Assembly (NCBI RefSeq): GCF_947172395.1
Contig: NC_069110.1
Location: 2,480,001 to 2,544,000, forward strand
Direction of reading: 5' to 3'
Source: Bicyclus anynana
Taxonomy: Eukaryota > Arthropoda > Insecta > Lepidoptera > Nymphalidae
DNA length: 64,000 bases
The translations under genes and the position numbers were made by a program. The notes beneath the pieces were generated by a model, which saw only the letters and a program-made list of their open reading frames with translations, was not told where the DNA came from and searched no databases. How positions within the stretch are numbered: position 1 is the first letter of the stretch; each line of letters begins with the position of its first letter. Shown piece after piece: positions 11,746-22,128 of the stretch.

Positions 11746-12021
11746 AAGTGTAGATAGAATGTCTGTTTGATGTTTTCGTTCATAACATGAAGCTGACGCC
11801 CGCGGGTGTACCGCACTGCAAGAAGCGTCACCTTCCGTATTGCGTAACCGCATTGCGACTGGCTGGTTTATAGGCCGCGTCACTTGACGCTGTGGAATGC
11901 AACCTGCATACCGTTTGCTTCTTTCATTTAAACTTCTAAATCAATACGTATAAATAAAATGAAAGTGTCTGTGTATTCAAAATGCGACGTTTTTTCAATT
12001 ACTTATAGCTATTTACACGAT

Positions 12022-12315
12022 CATTATCAACCCATAATCGGCATGTTGAGCTCGAGTCTGCTCTTCCTCTCAGAATGAGAGGGGTTAGTCCACCACGCTG
12101 GCTCAATATGGATTGGCAGAATTCATACACGCAGAGAATTAAGAAAATTCTCTGGTATGCAGGTTTCCTCACGACGTTTTTCTTTCACCGTTTGAGACAC
12201 ATGATATCTTTTTTTAATGTACATAACTGAAAAGTTGGAGTGGCATGCTCCGAGCTGGATTCAAACCCACACCCTACGGAATCTGAGGTAGAAGCCATTG
12301 GGCTATCACGGTGCT
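12022..12315 (-). mobile_element. SINE-A, near full length, 13-bp target-site duplication
   Basis: tRNA-derived head (minus: GTGATAGCCCAATGG A box, GGTTTGAATCC B box), body with ATTTTCTTAATTCTCTGCG and a GTTGATAATGATCG tail. Flanked by CTATTTACACGAT at 12009-12021 and 12316-12328, an exact duplication that fixes both ends and shows target-primed insertion. Confidence 0.9.
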
Positions 12316-12359
12316 CTATTTACACGATACTTAAACATAATCAAGCTTTTATGAAATTT

Positions 12360-12554
12360 TTGTCTGTCTGTCTTTCTGTTTGTCCGGATTGTTCTATTGA
12401 AAGGCAGAAGCGATTTTAAAGAGTTTTTCACTGGAAGATAAAGGAGGTTATAGAGCAAAATAAAGTCTACTTTTTATTCCAAAATAATACATTGTTCCCG
12501 CAGGATTACTGAAAAACAGTATTTCACGCATACGAAGTCGCGGGCGTTCACTAG
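12360..12554 (+). mobile_element. Helitron-like element, second family
   Basis: TTGTCTGTCTGTCTTTCTG, GGAGGTTATAGAGCAAAATA, CTACTTTTTATTCC and 3' end GTCGCGGGCGTTCACTAG. Related to 26553-26713. Confidence 0.6.
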
Positions 12555-13179
12555 TCTATAGATACTACTACTAACTATTTCAGCATGGGAGCATGTGAAA
12601 ATGTCATCAACTTGCTTACTGGTGGATATCACACATTTTAATAGGTTGATAATAAACACCAAAATAGTGAATCGGCTTGCTAGAGAGTCATTAACCCGCG
12701 CGTTATGAAAAATATTAATAATTTATAAACCAATCGTCAATTAAGTTTGCGCTTTTTAATAACTGCCCCTTTATTCCTTCGCAAGTCGTGCTGAAAAGCT
12801 TGTTACTATACGACCGTGGGTGGTCACTAGACAAGAAGTCTGTTCACCAGCTGACGCGTGGCGGCAAAATGTTAATACTCGTAGGTAAAAATTGTGTCAA
12901 ATGTTTTTTGTAAAGTTAAAATTTTCATTACATATGTTGCAATGATTGTTAAAACTAAGAAAACGTTTTTTATTTTAAGATTTAAACAGTCGAATAAATT
13001 TCGAAGCCGTAAATGAACATTTTTAGCTACATCTAGAATATTTCGTAGCAATAAATGACCACATGATCTTGAATTAAAGCAGTATATTGATTTTACCCAA
13101 AAATCCCTAAAATAAGCTTGTTTGTAATTTTTAAATCCTGCGAAAATAAAATTATTAAATTGCTCTATTCCTACTTAAA

Positions 13180-13269
13180 ATGGCCAATAAAAAGAAGCGG
13201 CATAATACGGAAACGCGCCCTCTCACGTTGGCCGAAAGACAAGCCAAGCCTACTCTAGGGTTTAAATAG
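13180..13269 (+). CDS. short open frame of 29 codons, doubtful
   Basis: AAAATGG context, then MANKKKRHNTETRPLTLAER and QAKPTLGFK, stop TAG. The mixed composition is less AT-driven than the neighbourhood. It is on the opposite strand to Shaker and would lie in an intron. I recognise no family. It may be a fragment of a transposon ORF or chance. Confidence 0.15.
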   Translation: MANKKKRHNTETRPLTLAERQAKPTLGFK

Positions 13270-13377
13270 GCATAGGTAATGATGATATATATTGATTGGG
13301 AACGTAGACCGTGTATAATATAAAAATATTACCAATATTAAAATATTTTTAACAACTAGTTCAACAAGTCTTCAATT

Positions 13378-13571
13378 TATACTAATATTATAAAGCTGAA
13401 TAGTTTGTTTGTTTGATTGAACGCGCTAATCTCAGGAACCACTGGTACGATTTGAAAATTTTTTTCAGTGTTAGATAGCCCATCAATCGAGGAAGGCTAC
13501 GAGCTATATATTATCCCCGTATTCCTACGGGAACGGGAACAACGCAGGTGAAACCACGCGGCGTCAGCTAG
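13378..13571 (+). mobile_element. Lep-Helitron, non-autonomous, complete
   Basis: 5' end TATACTAATATTATAAAGC, core CAGTGTTAGATAGCCCATC, GGCTACGAGC, CCCGTATTCCTACGGGAACG, and 3' end ACGCGGCGTCAGCTAG followed by T. Size near 195 bp, like the other full copies. Helitrons leave no target duplication and end in CTRR with a hairpin just upstream. Confidence 0.87.
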
Positions 13572-14049
13572 TTACTTATACGTAGGTTATGAGAATCTAC
13601 CTAGATATATATACGTGTACAATTTATATAGTTACGCCTTTACAGAAGTTACTCTCGTACCGCCCGCCCACTGCTAATCAAAACTTTCTTCAGAACACTT
13701 AGTGGAACACGACCGCCGAGTGCGTGTCTGAAACCTACTTCTCCACTGGCTTGAAATTGAACGGCCATGTAAGTTTGCAGTAATCCAATGAACTGTCGAG
13801 TTGCCACCGCTCTAGGCTGATCACACATTTGTCTACGATACGTAAACTGTGCATTTGAAATCATATTTATCCACAGTAATTAAATATTGGCTATCTGTTC
13901 ACCAAGACATGAATAGAAAATGATTTCGATCCTTGTGACCTGTTTTGACATCTTGAATTGGGTTTATTAACCATTACAGTTAGACGTCAGTTCCTAGAAC
14001 AATATGTTTTAAGTAAGTGAATATTGGTTTTGACAAATGTGCATATTTT

Positions 14050-14345
14050 TATATTTGGGTTTTTTGCCTGTCAATAAAAAATATTAATATATTTTTTAAT
14101 TTCCCTCATTTATTCATTTACCTTCTTTTTAAATTTTTAACAATGTTAATATAAAAATATAATACAAAACACTATTAAAAATTTTAATTCAGTGCCCAAG
14201 CAACCGGTGGTCAGGGTTCCAGAGTGAGGAACCTCCTCACAATACGCGCCGTCTCAAGAATCACTGCTTCTGTATCCGACTCTTGATCCAACAGTTATTA
14301 TTATTATTATAAGCGTTCCTTGTTGATTATGGAACCCTAAAAAAG
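14050..14345 (-). mobile_element. probable LINE 3' end, reversed
   Basis: The minus strand carries GAGGAGGTTCCTCACTCTGG and AACCCTGACCACCGGTTGC, then an AT-rich 3' end with AATAAATGAGGG. A (TTA)n run lies at about 14295-14312. The layout suits a retrotransposon 3' UTR. No motif is left to place the clade. Confidence 0.45.
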
Positions 14346-14702
14346 GTAGTCTTTAATTCGCTACGCTTGGGTGCGGAGTCTTCGATGTAAATGTACGATC
14401 AGCTTAACGCAATTCGCATATATACGTTACACATTGTTACATTTACAATTATCTAGAACGCGACTCGTAATTAATTCCCATAAAGTGTACTCAGCTCGCC
14501 CTTGATGCTTTGCAGGTCGCATTGCAGCGCGGTACATCGCGGGGATATTATTAGTTGAACTAGCTATTATTTTGAAATGTACCGTTCTATTTTGAACATT
14601 TGCGAACATTTTAATGAAAATACATTCCGTTCATATTAACTTGACGACCTCTTTGGCGTAGTTTGTTTTCAACAGAAAGGTCTTGAAAGGATTTCATAAT
14701 TT

Positions 14703-14893
14703 ACTAGCTGAAGCCGTGCGGTTTTACCCACGTGGTTCCCGTTCCCGTAGGAAAACGGGGATAATATATAACCTATAACCTATAACCTAATGGGCTATCT
14801 AACACTGAAAAAAAATTTCAAATCGGAGAGTACAGCCGTTCCTGAGATTAGCGCGTTCAATCAAACAAACTCTTCAGCTTTATATATTAGTAT
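14703..14893 (-). mobile_element. Lep-Helitron, complete, reversed
   Basis: Starts ACTAGCTGAAGCCGTGCGG (3' end) and ends AAACTCTTCAGCTTTATATA. Internal tandem CCTATAA triplet near 14771. A SINE-B follows at once. Confidence 0.85.
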
Positions 14894-14912
14894 AGAGTAT
14901 AGATGAATTAGC

Positions 14913-15141
14913 TCAGGCCTGGTCTGGTGATAGGCTTTAGGCTGTGGCTACTATCCTAAAGAGGAAGACGTACCGCACAACGATTTAGCGTTCCAGTACG
15001 ATGTGGAGAAACCGTCGGAGGTACGGTAGAATAAACTTTTGCCTCATCCAAGTTAGCCCGCTTTCATCTTAGACTGTATCATCATTAAACAACAGGTGTT
15101 ATCGCAGTCAAGGGCTAACTTGTCAGAGAATAAAAAAAAAA
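14913..15141 (+). mobile_element. SINE-B, head missing, diverged
   Basis: CAGGCCTGGTCTGGTGATAG, GCGATT-type core as ACGATTTAGCGTTCC, TTAGCCCGCTTTCATCTTAG, AGTCAAGGGCTAACTTGTC and an A tail. It directly follows a reversed Helitron (14703-14893). Confidence 0.72.
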
Positions 15142-15380
15142 CTCCGGTAGTGATTGGCAGAAATGAAAATTTTACGTTGTTTTTGAATACTCAATTTTGG
15201 AATGGTTAGGGAATAATTTGGCACGAACTGCTTTAATTAATTATCAGTATTAGTAAGTACTATTATTTGTGTGGTAAAATACAATATTAATTTATTGGAC
15301 TATCATATACAAACACTTTATGTTTCATGAAAAATGGAAAATATATCACTTCAGAATTATTACAATTATTTTACATTAAC

Positions 15381-15508
15381 ATTTCTCTGAGAGATAAACT
15401 TTCTCTCAGAGAAATCAACTATCATCCATTATCTTAACGACTTTTTCACCATCATCATTGGCGATGTTGATGTTGGTAAAGATTTACCATTATCAACATC
15501 GTCAATCA
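15381..15508. repeat. two neighbouring hairpins
   Basis: 15381-15415: ATTTCTCTGAGAGA and its exact reverse, 7-nt loop. 15461-15508: CGATGTTGATGTTGGTAAA against TTTACCATTATCAACATCG, near-perfect with a 3-nt loop. Confidence 0.6.
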
Positions 15509-15671
15509 CCAAAGCTGGCACTATAGGTTTACGGTAGCTGAAGTAAGAAACGAACAAAAGGTCAAGTGACCCCTGACGCGAGTTTTTTTCGCATTTTTTT
15601 ACCCAAATCGAAAAAGTGCACTACGCTAAAAAAGTTTTCACTTCAAAAAACTACAAAACCAGAATGACAGT

Positions 15672-15866
15672 CATCGTTAAGAACACATATTCAGCTCACT
15701 GTTGAGCAAGAGCACAGTTGAGGGTTAGGCTAATAGTCCACCACTCTAGCAGACTTCATACACGTAGAGAACTAAGAAAAATCTTAGGTTACACATATAC
15801 GGGTATACAGGTTTCCTTACGATGATTTTCCTTCATCGATTGAGACACGTAATATTTAATTTCTTA
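15672..15866 (-). mobile_element. SINE-A 3' half, diverged
   Basis: CATATTCAGCTCACTGTTGA, TCCACCACTCTAGCAGAC, TTTCCTTACGATGATTTTCC and GAGACACGTAATATTTAATT; head absent, with small insertions. Confidence 0.65.
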
Positions 15867-16253
15867 GCAATAAGAATTTTGTTTAATTATTAAACATGTA
15901 CAACTAAGTATGTACACAACGATATAGGTAAACAGACAATAAAATCAACATGTTAATAAAAAATAAACAAGGATGAAGGACATACGTTAATACATATACA
16001 ATACTCGTATGCTGTTAAAATCATAACCCTTAGCTTCGCGGTCCGGTCAAAAAACCATCCCAATCGGATGGAAATAACTGTACACATTTTTAAAACAAAA
16101 GAGCATTGCAAGTAAAATAAACGCTGGTAAAAAAGCGTGTATTTAAGAGTAAAAGGCGCGTGTAACAAGTGCCTTCGCTTACAAAAGCACTCGTATTTGT
16201 CGGGCACGGGATCGGGTTATCGGACCGAATTGTGAACGGTTGAGTTGCTTCTG

Positions 16254-16790
16254 AACAATAACGGAGGCTGGGATACTGGAGCGGACACGACCTACCACGG
16301 CCTTGTTATTTATATTTTTTTTATATCACTCTGTGTTACTATGTTAGCTTGTTAGCAGTGGCGTGTTTTTGACGTGGAGCTTTAGTTTACATGTTTATAC
16401 AGTGCAAGAGCTAGTGATAGCATTGGTCATGTTGAAAGTTCGCCAAACTATACTAATATTATATAGCTGAATAGTTTGTTTGCTTGAACGCGTTAATCTA
16501 AGTAACTACTGGTCCGATTTGAAAACTCCTTTCAGTGTTAGATAGCTCATTTATCGAGGAAGGCTATAGGCTATGTATTATCCCCGTTTTCCTACGGGAA
16601 CGAGAACCATGCGGGTAAAACTGCGCGGCGTCAGCTAGTCTCATATGATAGGCAACTTCAACAATCTTTTGCCAGACGCCCTTTAGAGTTTTTATTATCT
16701 TTAACAGAGGCTGGGCTACTGGAGCGTACACGATATACCACGGCCCTTTATTTTATACCTTTTTATATCACTCTGTGTTACTATATTACG
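16254..16790. repeat. direct repeat D1, two ~90-bp copies flanking a Helitron
   Basis: GAGGCTGGGATACTGGAGCG ... TATATCACTCTGTGTTACTA at 16263-16345 and GAGGCTGGGCTACTGGAGCG ... TATATCACTCTGTGTTACTA at 16707-16787. The 360 bp between holds a Lep-Helitron. Confidence 0.65.
16448..16638 (+). mobile_element. Lep-Helitron, complete
   Basis: ACTATACTAATATTATATAG to CTGCGCGGCGTCAGCTAG|T. It lies between the two copies of direct repeat D1 (16254-16345 and 16704-16790). Confidence 0.87.
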
Positions 16791-16845
16791 ATGTTTTTGA
16801 GATATATAAAGCGGCTTCTGCCTTGAATCATAACATAATAACCTT

Positions 16846-17161
16846 CGTCGTCATCAACCCATATTCGGCTCACTGCTGAGCTCGAGTCTCCTCTCAGAAT
16901 GAGAGGGGTTAGGCCAATAGTCCACCACGCTGGCCCAATGCGGATTGGCAGACTTCACACACGCAGAGAATGAAGATAATTCTCTGGTATGCAGGTTTCC
17001 TCACGATGTTTTCCTTCACCGATTGAGACACGTGATATTTAATTTCTTAAAATGCACACAACTGAAAAGTTGGAGGTGCATGCCCGGGACCGGATTCGAA
17101 CCCACACCCTCCGGAATCGGAGGCAGAGGTCATATCCACTAGGCTATCACTGCTCCTTGTA
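16846..17161 (-). mobile_element. SINE-A, full length, 11-bp target-site duplication
   Basis: Complete element with A box (minus: TAGCCTAGTGG), B box (GGTTCGAATCC), body and tail. The exact duplication ATAATAACCTT lies at 16835-16845 and 17162-17172. It is one of the youngest-looking copies here and a good family reference. Confidence 0.92.
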
Positions 17162-17172
17162 ATAATAACCTT

Positions 17173-17711
17173 GCTGGGCTGAAATTCGAATACAGGAACT
17201 CTCGGTTATAAAGCAAGGAATACCTAATTTCTCCAAAGAAGTCGTCAATTTCTAGTACCGGAGCTAGGGTATCAAAGCAAGTTATAAACAGTTCACGATC
17301 GGTGACTTTAACTGGGCGTACGAATACAGAGCTCAGCTTAGTGTTGCATTTACTGTCTGGAAAGCAATTTTAGTGGACATTTTCAAAACACAGCCGTAAC
17401 TGTGTCTATTTTGGTAATGTTTGGACTCTAAATCCGCTCCAGCGTTGTTAATAGTTCGAGACGATGCCATAGGTGAGTACATATTTGCACCTACCTTTTT
17501 GTGTATATGCCGTAAATAACGGCAATAGAAATGAGGAGGGAAATGTATGACATTGCAACACGCTTATCATAAGACGATGGTCCTCCCTGCGTCACTCTAA
17601 ATAGTTTAACAATAAATTTCTACCTTACTACGTCTGAAGCCAAACCGCCTTCCGAAAATAGAACCTCTATAATATACCAATGGGACGAATATCTTAACAT
17701 TTCATGGATTC
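17173..17711. other. non-coding, nothing recognised
   Basis: Mixed composition, no splice-flanked open frame found. Confidence 0.45.
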
Positions 17712-17721
17712 ACCGTCTGAC

Positions 17722-18038
17722 ATGGAGAGCCGTGATAGCCCAGTGGATATGACCTCTGCCTCCGATTCCGGAGGGTGTGGGTTCGATTCCGGTCCGGGCA
17801 TGCACCTCCAACTTTTCAGTTGTGTGCATTTTAAGAAATTAAATATCACGTGTCTCAAACGGTGAAGGAAAACATCGTGAGGAAACCTGCATACCAGAGA
17901 ATTTTCTTAATTCTCTGCGTGAGTGAAGTCTACCAATCCGCATTGGGCCAGCGTGGTGGACTATTGGCCTAACCCCTCTCATTCTGAAAGGAGACTCGAG
18001 CTCAGCAGTGAGCCGAATATGAGTTGATAATGATGATA
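17722..18038 (+). mobile_element. SINE-A, full length, 10-bp target-site duplication
   Basis: Reads GCCGTGATAGCCCAGTGG (A box), GGGTTCGATTCCGG (B box), body, then GAGTTGATAATGATGATA. ACCGTCTGAC occurs exactly at 17712-17721 and 18039-18048. It lies about 0.55 kb from the copy at 16846 in opposite orientation, so the two can pair as an inverted repeat. Confidence 0.92.
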
Positions 18039-18582
18039 ACCGTCTGACTGTTTCTAATTGCGCAGGTATAGCGGCAGTAGCCAATACGCGTCAAATTATA
18101 TCGTTAATAGTACCGTGGCGATACAAGCGACTAGCGCTTCTGCTGCAGCTGAGTGCATGATGAAATTGGTCCATGCGGCACCACAGATGCAATTAATTAT
18201 AATGTAATCAATTTATAATTTATAGCGAGTAGATAAAAATACTTTTGAGAACCAATCTAAAGTACATGTTACTTTAATGTTACCATATAACAGACGTGAA
18301 AGGGAAAATCGTAAGTCTCGTAATATATGAATGGGGCTGTCAGAAATGCCTGTTAAGTTTCAAATATCACGTGTCAAGTTTAAGGTGAAGTTCATTTTAA
18401 GGTCACGTTTAACGTTATACATGATAAAGCCATTATAAACGTCTAAGTCAGACATTTTATAAAACTGGGCTGTCAAGCTGAAAGTTTGACAGCCAAATGG
18501 GGCAATCCTATCATACTCCAGCAGGCTAATTCGCTAAATTTGACGTACAGTTGACATATACAAAATTGAGATTCTATGTAAC

Positions 18583-18650
18583 AAATGTCATCTAATGCCT
18601 ACTGACAACCTTTCGTGGATATTGTACAGTAGGTAGATGACATTTTTCAG
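18583..18650. repeat. imperfect hairpin
   Basis: AAATGTCATCTAATGCCTAC, TG against CAGTAGGTAGATGACATTT around a 22-nt loop. Confidence 0.5.
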
Positions 18651-18690
18651 TTGTTTTGATGTTTATTTTCATTTTTTTATTTTATTCTTT

Positions 18691-18896
18691 ACTAGCTGAC
18701 GCTGCGCGGTTTCACTCGCGTGGTTCTCGTTCGTAGGGGATATATACGGGGATAATGTATAGCCTATAGGCTTCCTCGATAAATAGGCTATCTAACACTG
18801 AAAGAATTTTTCAAATCGGAGCAGTAGTTCCTGCGATTAAAGCGTTCAAGCAAACAAACAAACTCTTCAGCTATATATTTTAGTATAGAGTATAGA
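18691..18896 (-). mobile_element. Lep-Helitron, complete, reversed
   Basis: ACTAGCTGACGCTGCGCGG to AACAAACTCTTCAGCTATAT and a duplicated TATAGAGTATAGATATAGA 5' edge. Confidence 0.86.
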
Positions 18897-18919
18897 TATA
18901 GAAGTATAGATAAGTAAAT

Positions 18920-18973
18920 GCTTGACCACAATCTCACCTGATGGTAAGTGATGCAATCTAAGATGGAAGCTCA
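18920..18973 (-). mobile_element. SINE-B 3'-end remnant
   Basis: CTTGACCACAATCTCACCTG, ATGGTAAGTGATGCAATC and AAGATGGAAGC. It sits right after a Helitron 5' end. Confidence 0.6.
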
Positions 18974-19216
18974 TTTTAATAGGTTCTTAATAAAGATCTA
19001 ATTAGTGAACAGGCCAGCCGACAACTGTCTGTCATTTGAATAATGATGCCGTTATCCATCTATCCTTCACAATTTAAATGTCCATTAAAGCGCAGTATAT
19101 CTTTAATGGTCCAGCGAATGGTTTCAACGTGTCAGGTGTCACTAAGGACATAACATTTCACATTATCCCGAAGAAAAATTATGTCAGTTCTTCATATGTG
19201 GACAATTCTTGGTATA

Positions 19217-19416
19217 TCTATACTAATATTATAAAGCTGAAGAGTTTGTTTGTTTGTTTGATTGAACGCGCTAATCTCAGGAACTACTGGTCTGATTTGA
19301 AAAATTCCTTCAGTGTTAGATAGCCTATTAATTGAGAAAGGCTATAGACTATATATTATCCCCGTATTCTTACGGGAACGGGAACCACGCAAGTGAAACC
19401 GCGCGGCGTCAGCTAG
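19217..19416 (+). mobile_element. Lep-Helitron, complete
   Basis: TCTATACTAATATTATAAAG to ACCGCGCGGCGTCAGCTAG; extra GTTTGTTT units near the 5' end. Confidence 0.9.
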
Positions 19417-19432
19417 TAACTTTATAAACCAC

Positions 19433-19715
19433 TAGCGGACGCCCGCGACTTCGTCCGCGTGGAACTCGATGTAAACTTTCAACTACTCCTACCCAACTCT
19501 ACCCCTACGCAACTCTACCCCTACCCTACCCTACCCCTACCCCTACCCTACCCCTACCCCTACCCTACCCCTACCTTTTCCTGAATTTTCTTTGCTATAA
19601 ACCTCACGGAGCCCGAGACCTTTCCAACGAATGCAAAACCGTGGAAATCGGTTCGTGCTTTCTGGAGTTATAGCGTCAGGAAGGAAAACCCGACTTATTT
19701 TTATAAAGTAGATTA
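19433..19715 (-). mobile_element. Helitron of the third family with a CCCTAC satellite
   Basis: Starts ACTAGCGGACGCCCGCGACT, TCGTCCGCGTGG (reversed 3' end). A (CCCTAC/CCCTACC)n tract follows at 19499-19577, then TATAAACCTCACGGAGCCC, AACGAATGCAAAACCGTGG and GGAAAACCCGACTTATTTTT. Confidence 0.65.
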
Positions 19716-19744
19716 ACGTCTATCTCCCACGTCTACCATGACCT

Positions 19745-19998
19745 AAACCTCATAGAGGCCTATAGTAGGAGCATGGGCTGAATCTTTATTATTAACATTG
19801 TGGTAGGCAAACAAAAAAAAATAAACCTCGGCTGAGTTTGTTGTAGGCTCTTCTCGTACCACGGCGCGTTTGGTACCCTCGTAACTTTAATTTTAGACTT
19901 TCGACTTTACTTACCACCATTAAATCATGATATAATTTAACGTTTCGCAAGTGTTTGTAAACTAAGCTTAATAGAAATAAATGAATTTTACTTTTTTT
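19745..19998 (+). mobile_element. LINE 3' UTR, plus strand
   Basis: Contains CTCGGCTGAGTTTGTTGTAG, GCTCTTCTCGTACCACGG and CGCGTTTGGTACCCTCG, and ends AGAAATAAATGAATTTTAC. I recognise this as a frequent lepidopteran non-LTR 3' UTR (CR1-like). No coding part is left. Confidence 0.55.
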
Positions 19999-20366
19999 TG
20001 ATTTTTTTATAAAATCAGTGTATATTCTTCAAACTCAAATCATGTCAATCATTGTTATGCTTGTACAAAGAAAATACAAAATTTGATACGAAGTTATTTT
20101 AAGAGCACTTTAAAGATATGTTTACGTGTATATTGTCCTTATATTCGTAAAATCCGATTTTACGGAGTACATTCTTCAATTTACACTGAAGAAGATTGAC
20201 TGTGACAGTGAAATGTCATTTGTCTCAATTACTCGTTGCTTACTTGTCAGTTTGCCGTTGGATTTATGAAATATCAAAACATACAGTATCATAAGCTTGT
20301 CAGCCATATTTCGGCTCATATTCATTCATGACATCCGTAGAAAAAAATATATCGCAAATTTTATAA

Positions 20367-20590
20367 CGGCCTCCGTGGCGCAGTGGTATGCGCGAGGGAT
20401 TTACAAGACAGAGGTCCTGGGTTCGATCCTCGGCTGGGCAGATTGATGTTTTCTTAATTGGTCCAGGTCTGGCTGGTGGGAGACTTCGGCCGTGGCTAGT
20501 TACTACCCTACCGGCAAAGACGTACAGACAAGCGATTTAGCGTTCCGGTACGATGTTGTGTAGACACCGAAAGGGATGTGGGTATTCAAA
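20367..20590 (+). mobile_element. SINE-B with intact tRNA-like head, 3'-truncated
   Basis: CGGCCTCCGTGGCGCAGTGG (A box) and GGGTTCGATCCTCGG (B box), then AATTGGTCCAGGTCTGGCTG and the GCGATTTAGCGTTCCGG core. It breaks off at GATGTGGGTATTC. The head resembles a tRNA but has no complete cloverleaf. Confidence 0.85.
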
Positions 20591-20654
20591 AATATTCGTT
20601 AGGTATTAGCTTAATTCATGATTGGCGGGGGATTTACAAAATATGTACATCTAT

Positions 20655-20990
20655 ACTAACGGACCCGGTCAAGCTTCGCTTTGACTTATGTGTACTTCTT
20701 CACTATCCCTACCCAGTACCCTACTCCGACCCATACCACTACCCTACCCTACCCTTAACCTACCCCGCACCCACCCTTCCCTATACTGCCACTAGCCTAC
20801 ACCAGAAATCATTAATTAAAAAATGTGATAAATGAAGAACTGCTCGACCGATTTTGTGCAAACTTCACATAAACCATTTACTAAATAGTCCGAATAAAGC
20901 CTAAATATTTGGTTTGGATAGGTGAACCCGTTCTTAAGTTATAAAATAACAACGAAAAGTGGCTTTATATACATAGTAGGATATCCACTC
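20655..20990 (+). mobile_element. Helitron-like element with pyrimidine satellite
   Basis: ATCTATACTAACGGACCCGG, TCAAGCTTCGCTTTGAC, then a CCCTAC-like tract (20704-20790), GACCGATTTTGTGCAAAC and AAATAACAACGAAAAGTGG. The termini do not match the short Lep-Helitron well; the class is tentative. Confidence 0.45.
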
Positions 20991-21340
20991 TAATTTTAGA
21001 AAAGCTATAGTTCAATAATATCTGAGAGTTATAAATTTTATTGCACCTAATAAAATGTATTGCCGTTAAGTTTTAACGACTTCTTGGAAACTTACACGCT
21101 TGGATATGAAGTTATAGTGAGTTTCACGTAGCGGCACTTTGTCGGTTTTAAACGTTAAGAGAAACTTTAAAGTACGATACCTGGGGAAATTAAAAATAAA
21201 AGGTATTTGTAGAAATGCTTCTCGTGATTGCATTCAGTGAAGACGGTCTTTTTAAATGAATTGGTTTTAAACATCAAATATTATTTTATGGTGTTCGTTC
21301 TAAAATTAGAAAATATAAGTATATAGTATAGTTTATTTGA

Positions 21341-21580
21341 CGGCCTCCGTGGCGCCATGGTATGCGCGGTGGATTTACAAGACGGAGGTCCTGGGTTCAA
21401 TCTTCGGCTGGGCCGTTTGGGTTTTTCTTAATTGGTCCAGGTCTGGCTGGTAAAAGGCTTCGGTCGTGGCCAGTTTCCACCCTACCGGCAAAGGTGTACA
21501 GCCAAGCGATTTAGCGTTCCGGTACGATGTCGAGTAGAAACCAAAAGGGGTGTGGATTTTCATCCTCCTAATAACAAGCA
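21341..21580 (+). mobile_element. SINE-B, head to core
   Basis: CGGCCTCCGTGGCGCCATGG, GGGTTCAATCTTCGG, GGTCCAGGTCTGGCTGG and GTGTGGATTTTCATCC; truncated before the TTAGCCCGC 3' part. Confidence 0.85.
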
Positions 21581-21660
21581 ACGTCTAGGCTAACTGTAAC
21601 TGTACTAGACCCACGAGACAGTTTAATAAATAGGTGTAAAGTAAAATGAAGTTCTGTATC

Positions 21661-21907
21661 TGCTTGTAGTCTTGTAGAGTGGATCATGAGGTGCTGAATT
21701 CGAATCCTGAGTCAGATGACTCGTAACATACTGAGTTTTTTTTCTTTTTAGAACTTTTTAGTTAAATTCTCAACCCGGAGTTGGGAAATTGGTGGTGTTA
21801 CGTTCCGTGCTTTGGAAATCAGGTGAAGTTGTTAACAACTGATGAAGGCCACTGTTGGGGTCCACACTCTGAAATAGGCCGTTAAAATAGGCTGATGTTG
21901 ATGATGA
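21661..21907 (+). mobile_element. SINE-C, tRNA-like SINE
   Basis: B-box-like GAATTCGAATCCTGAG, then TCAACCCGGAGTTGGGAAAT, GTTAACAACTGATGAAGG and a GCTGATGTTGATGATGA tail that abuts the 5' end of a Helitron at 21908. A third SINE family, distinct from A and B. Confidence 0.6.
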
Positions 21908-22099
21908 TCTATACTAATATTATAAAGCTGAAGAGTTTGTTTGTTTGAACTCGCTAATCACAGGAACCACTGGTACGATTTGAAAAAATCTTTCAGTGTT
22001 AGATAGCCCATTTATCGAGGAAGGCTATAAGCTATATATTATCTCCATATTCCTACGGGAACGGGAACCACGCGGATGAAACCGCACGGCGTCAGCTAG
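21908..22099 (+). mobile_element. Lep-Helitron, complete, 29 bp from the Shaker splice donor
   Basis: TCTATACTAATATTATAAAG to ACCGCACGGCGTCAGCTAG|T. Its 3' end lies at 22099 and the Shaker donor GT at 22128-22127, so in the transcript it begins about 29 nt into the intron. The 5' end abuts SINE-C. Confidence 0.9.
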
Positions 22100-22128
22100 T
22101 GATATAAATAAAATTGTGGTGTACTTAC

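Noticed and set aside
13649..13864. 71-codon minus-strand frame starting MISNAQFTYRRQMCDQPRAV
   Set aside because: Looks somewhat protein-like but has no recognised family, splice sites or neighbours. It could be an old transposon piece.
17729..17800. tRNA gene (GTGATAGCCCAGTGG ... GGTTCGATTCC)
   Set aside because: Head of SINE-A, bounded by a target-site duplication.
19499..19577. Interstitial telomeric repeat
   Set aside because: The unit is CCCTAC/CCCTACC, not the insect CCTAA, and lies inside a Helitron.
20367..20440. tRNA gene (GGCCTCCGTGGCGCAGTGG ... GGTTCGATCC)
   Set aside because: It has A and B boxes but is the head of SINE-B. No proper acceptor stem or anticodon loop, and the same sequence recurs with a SINE body.
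1..22100. Search for the next Shaker exons (T1 remainder, S4, pore motif)
   Set aside because: Reading the minus strand I found nothing resembling the conserved T1, S4 or GYGD pore sequences, so they are taken to lie outside the window.
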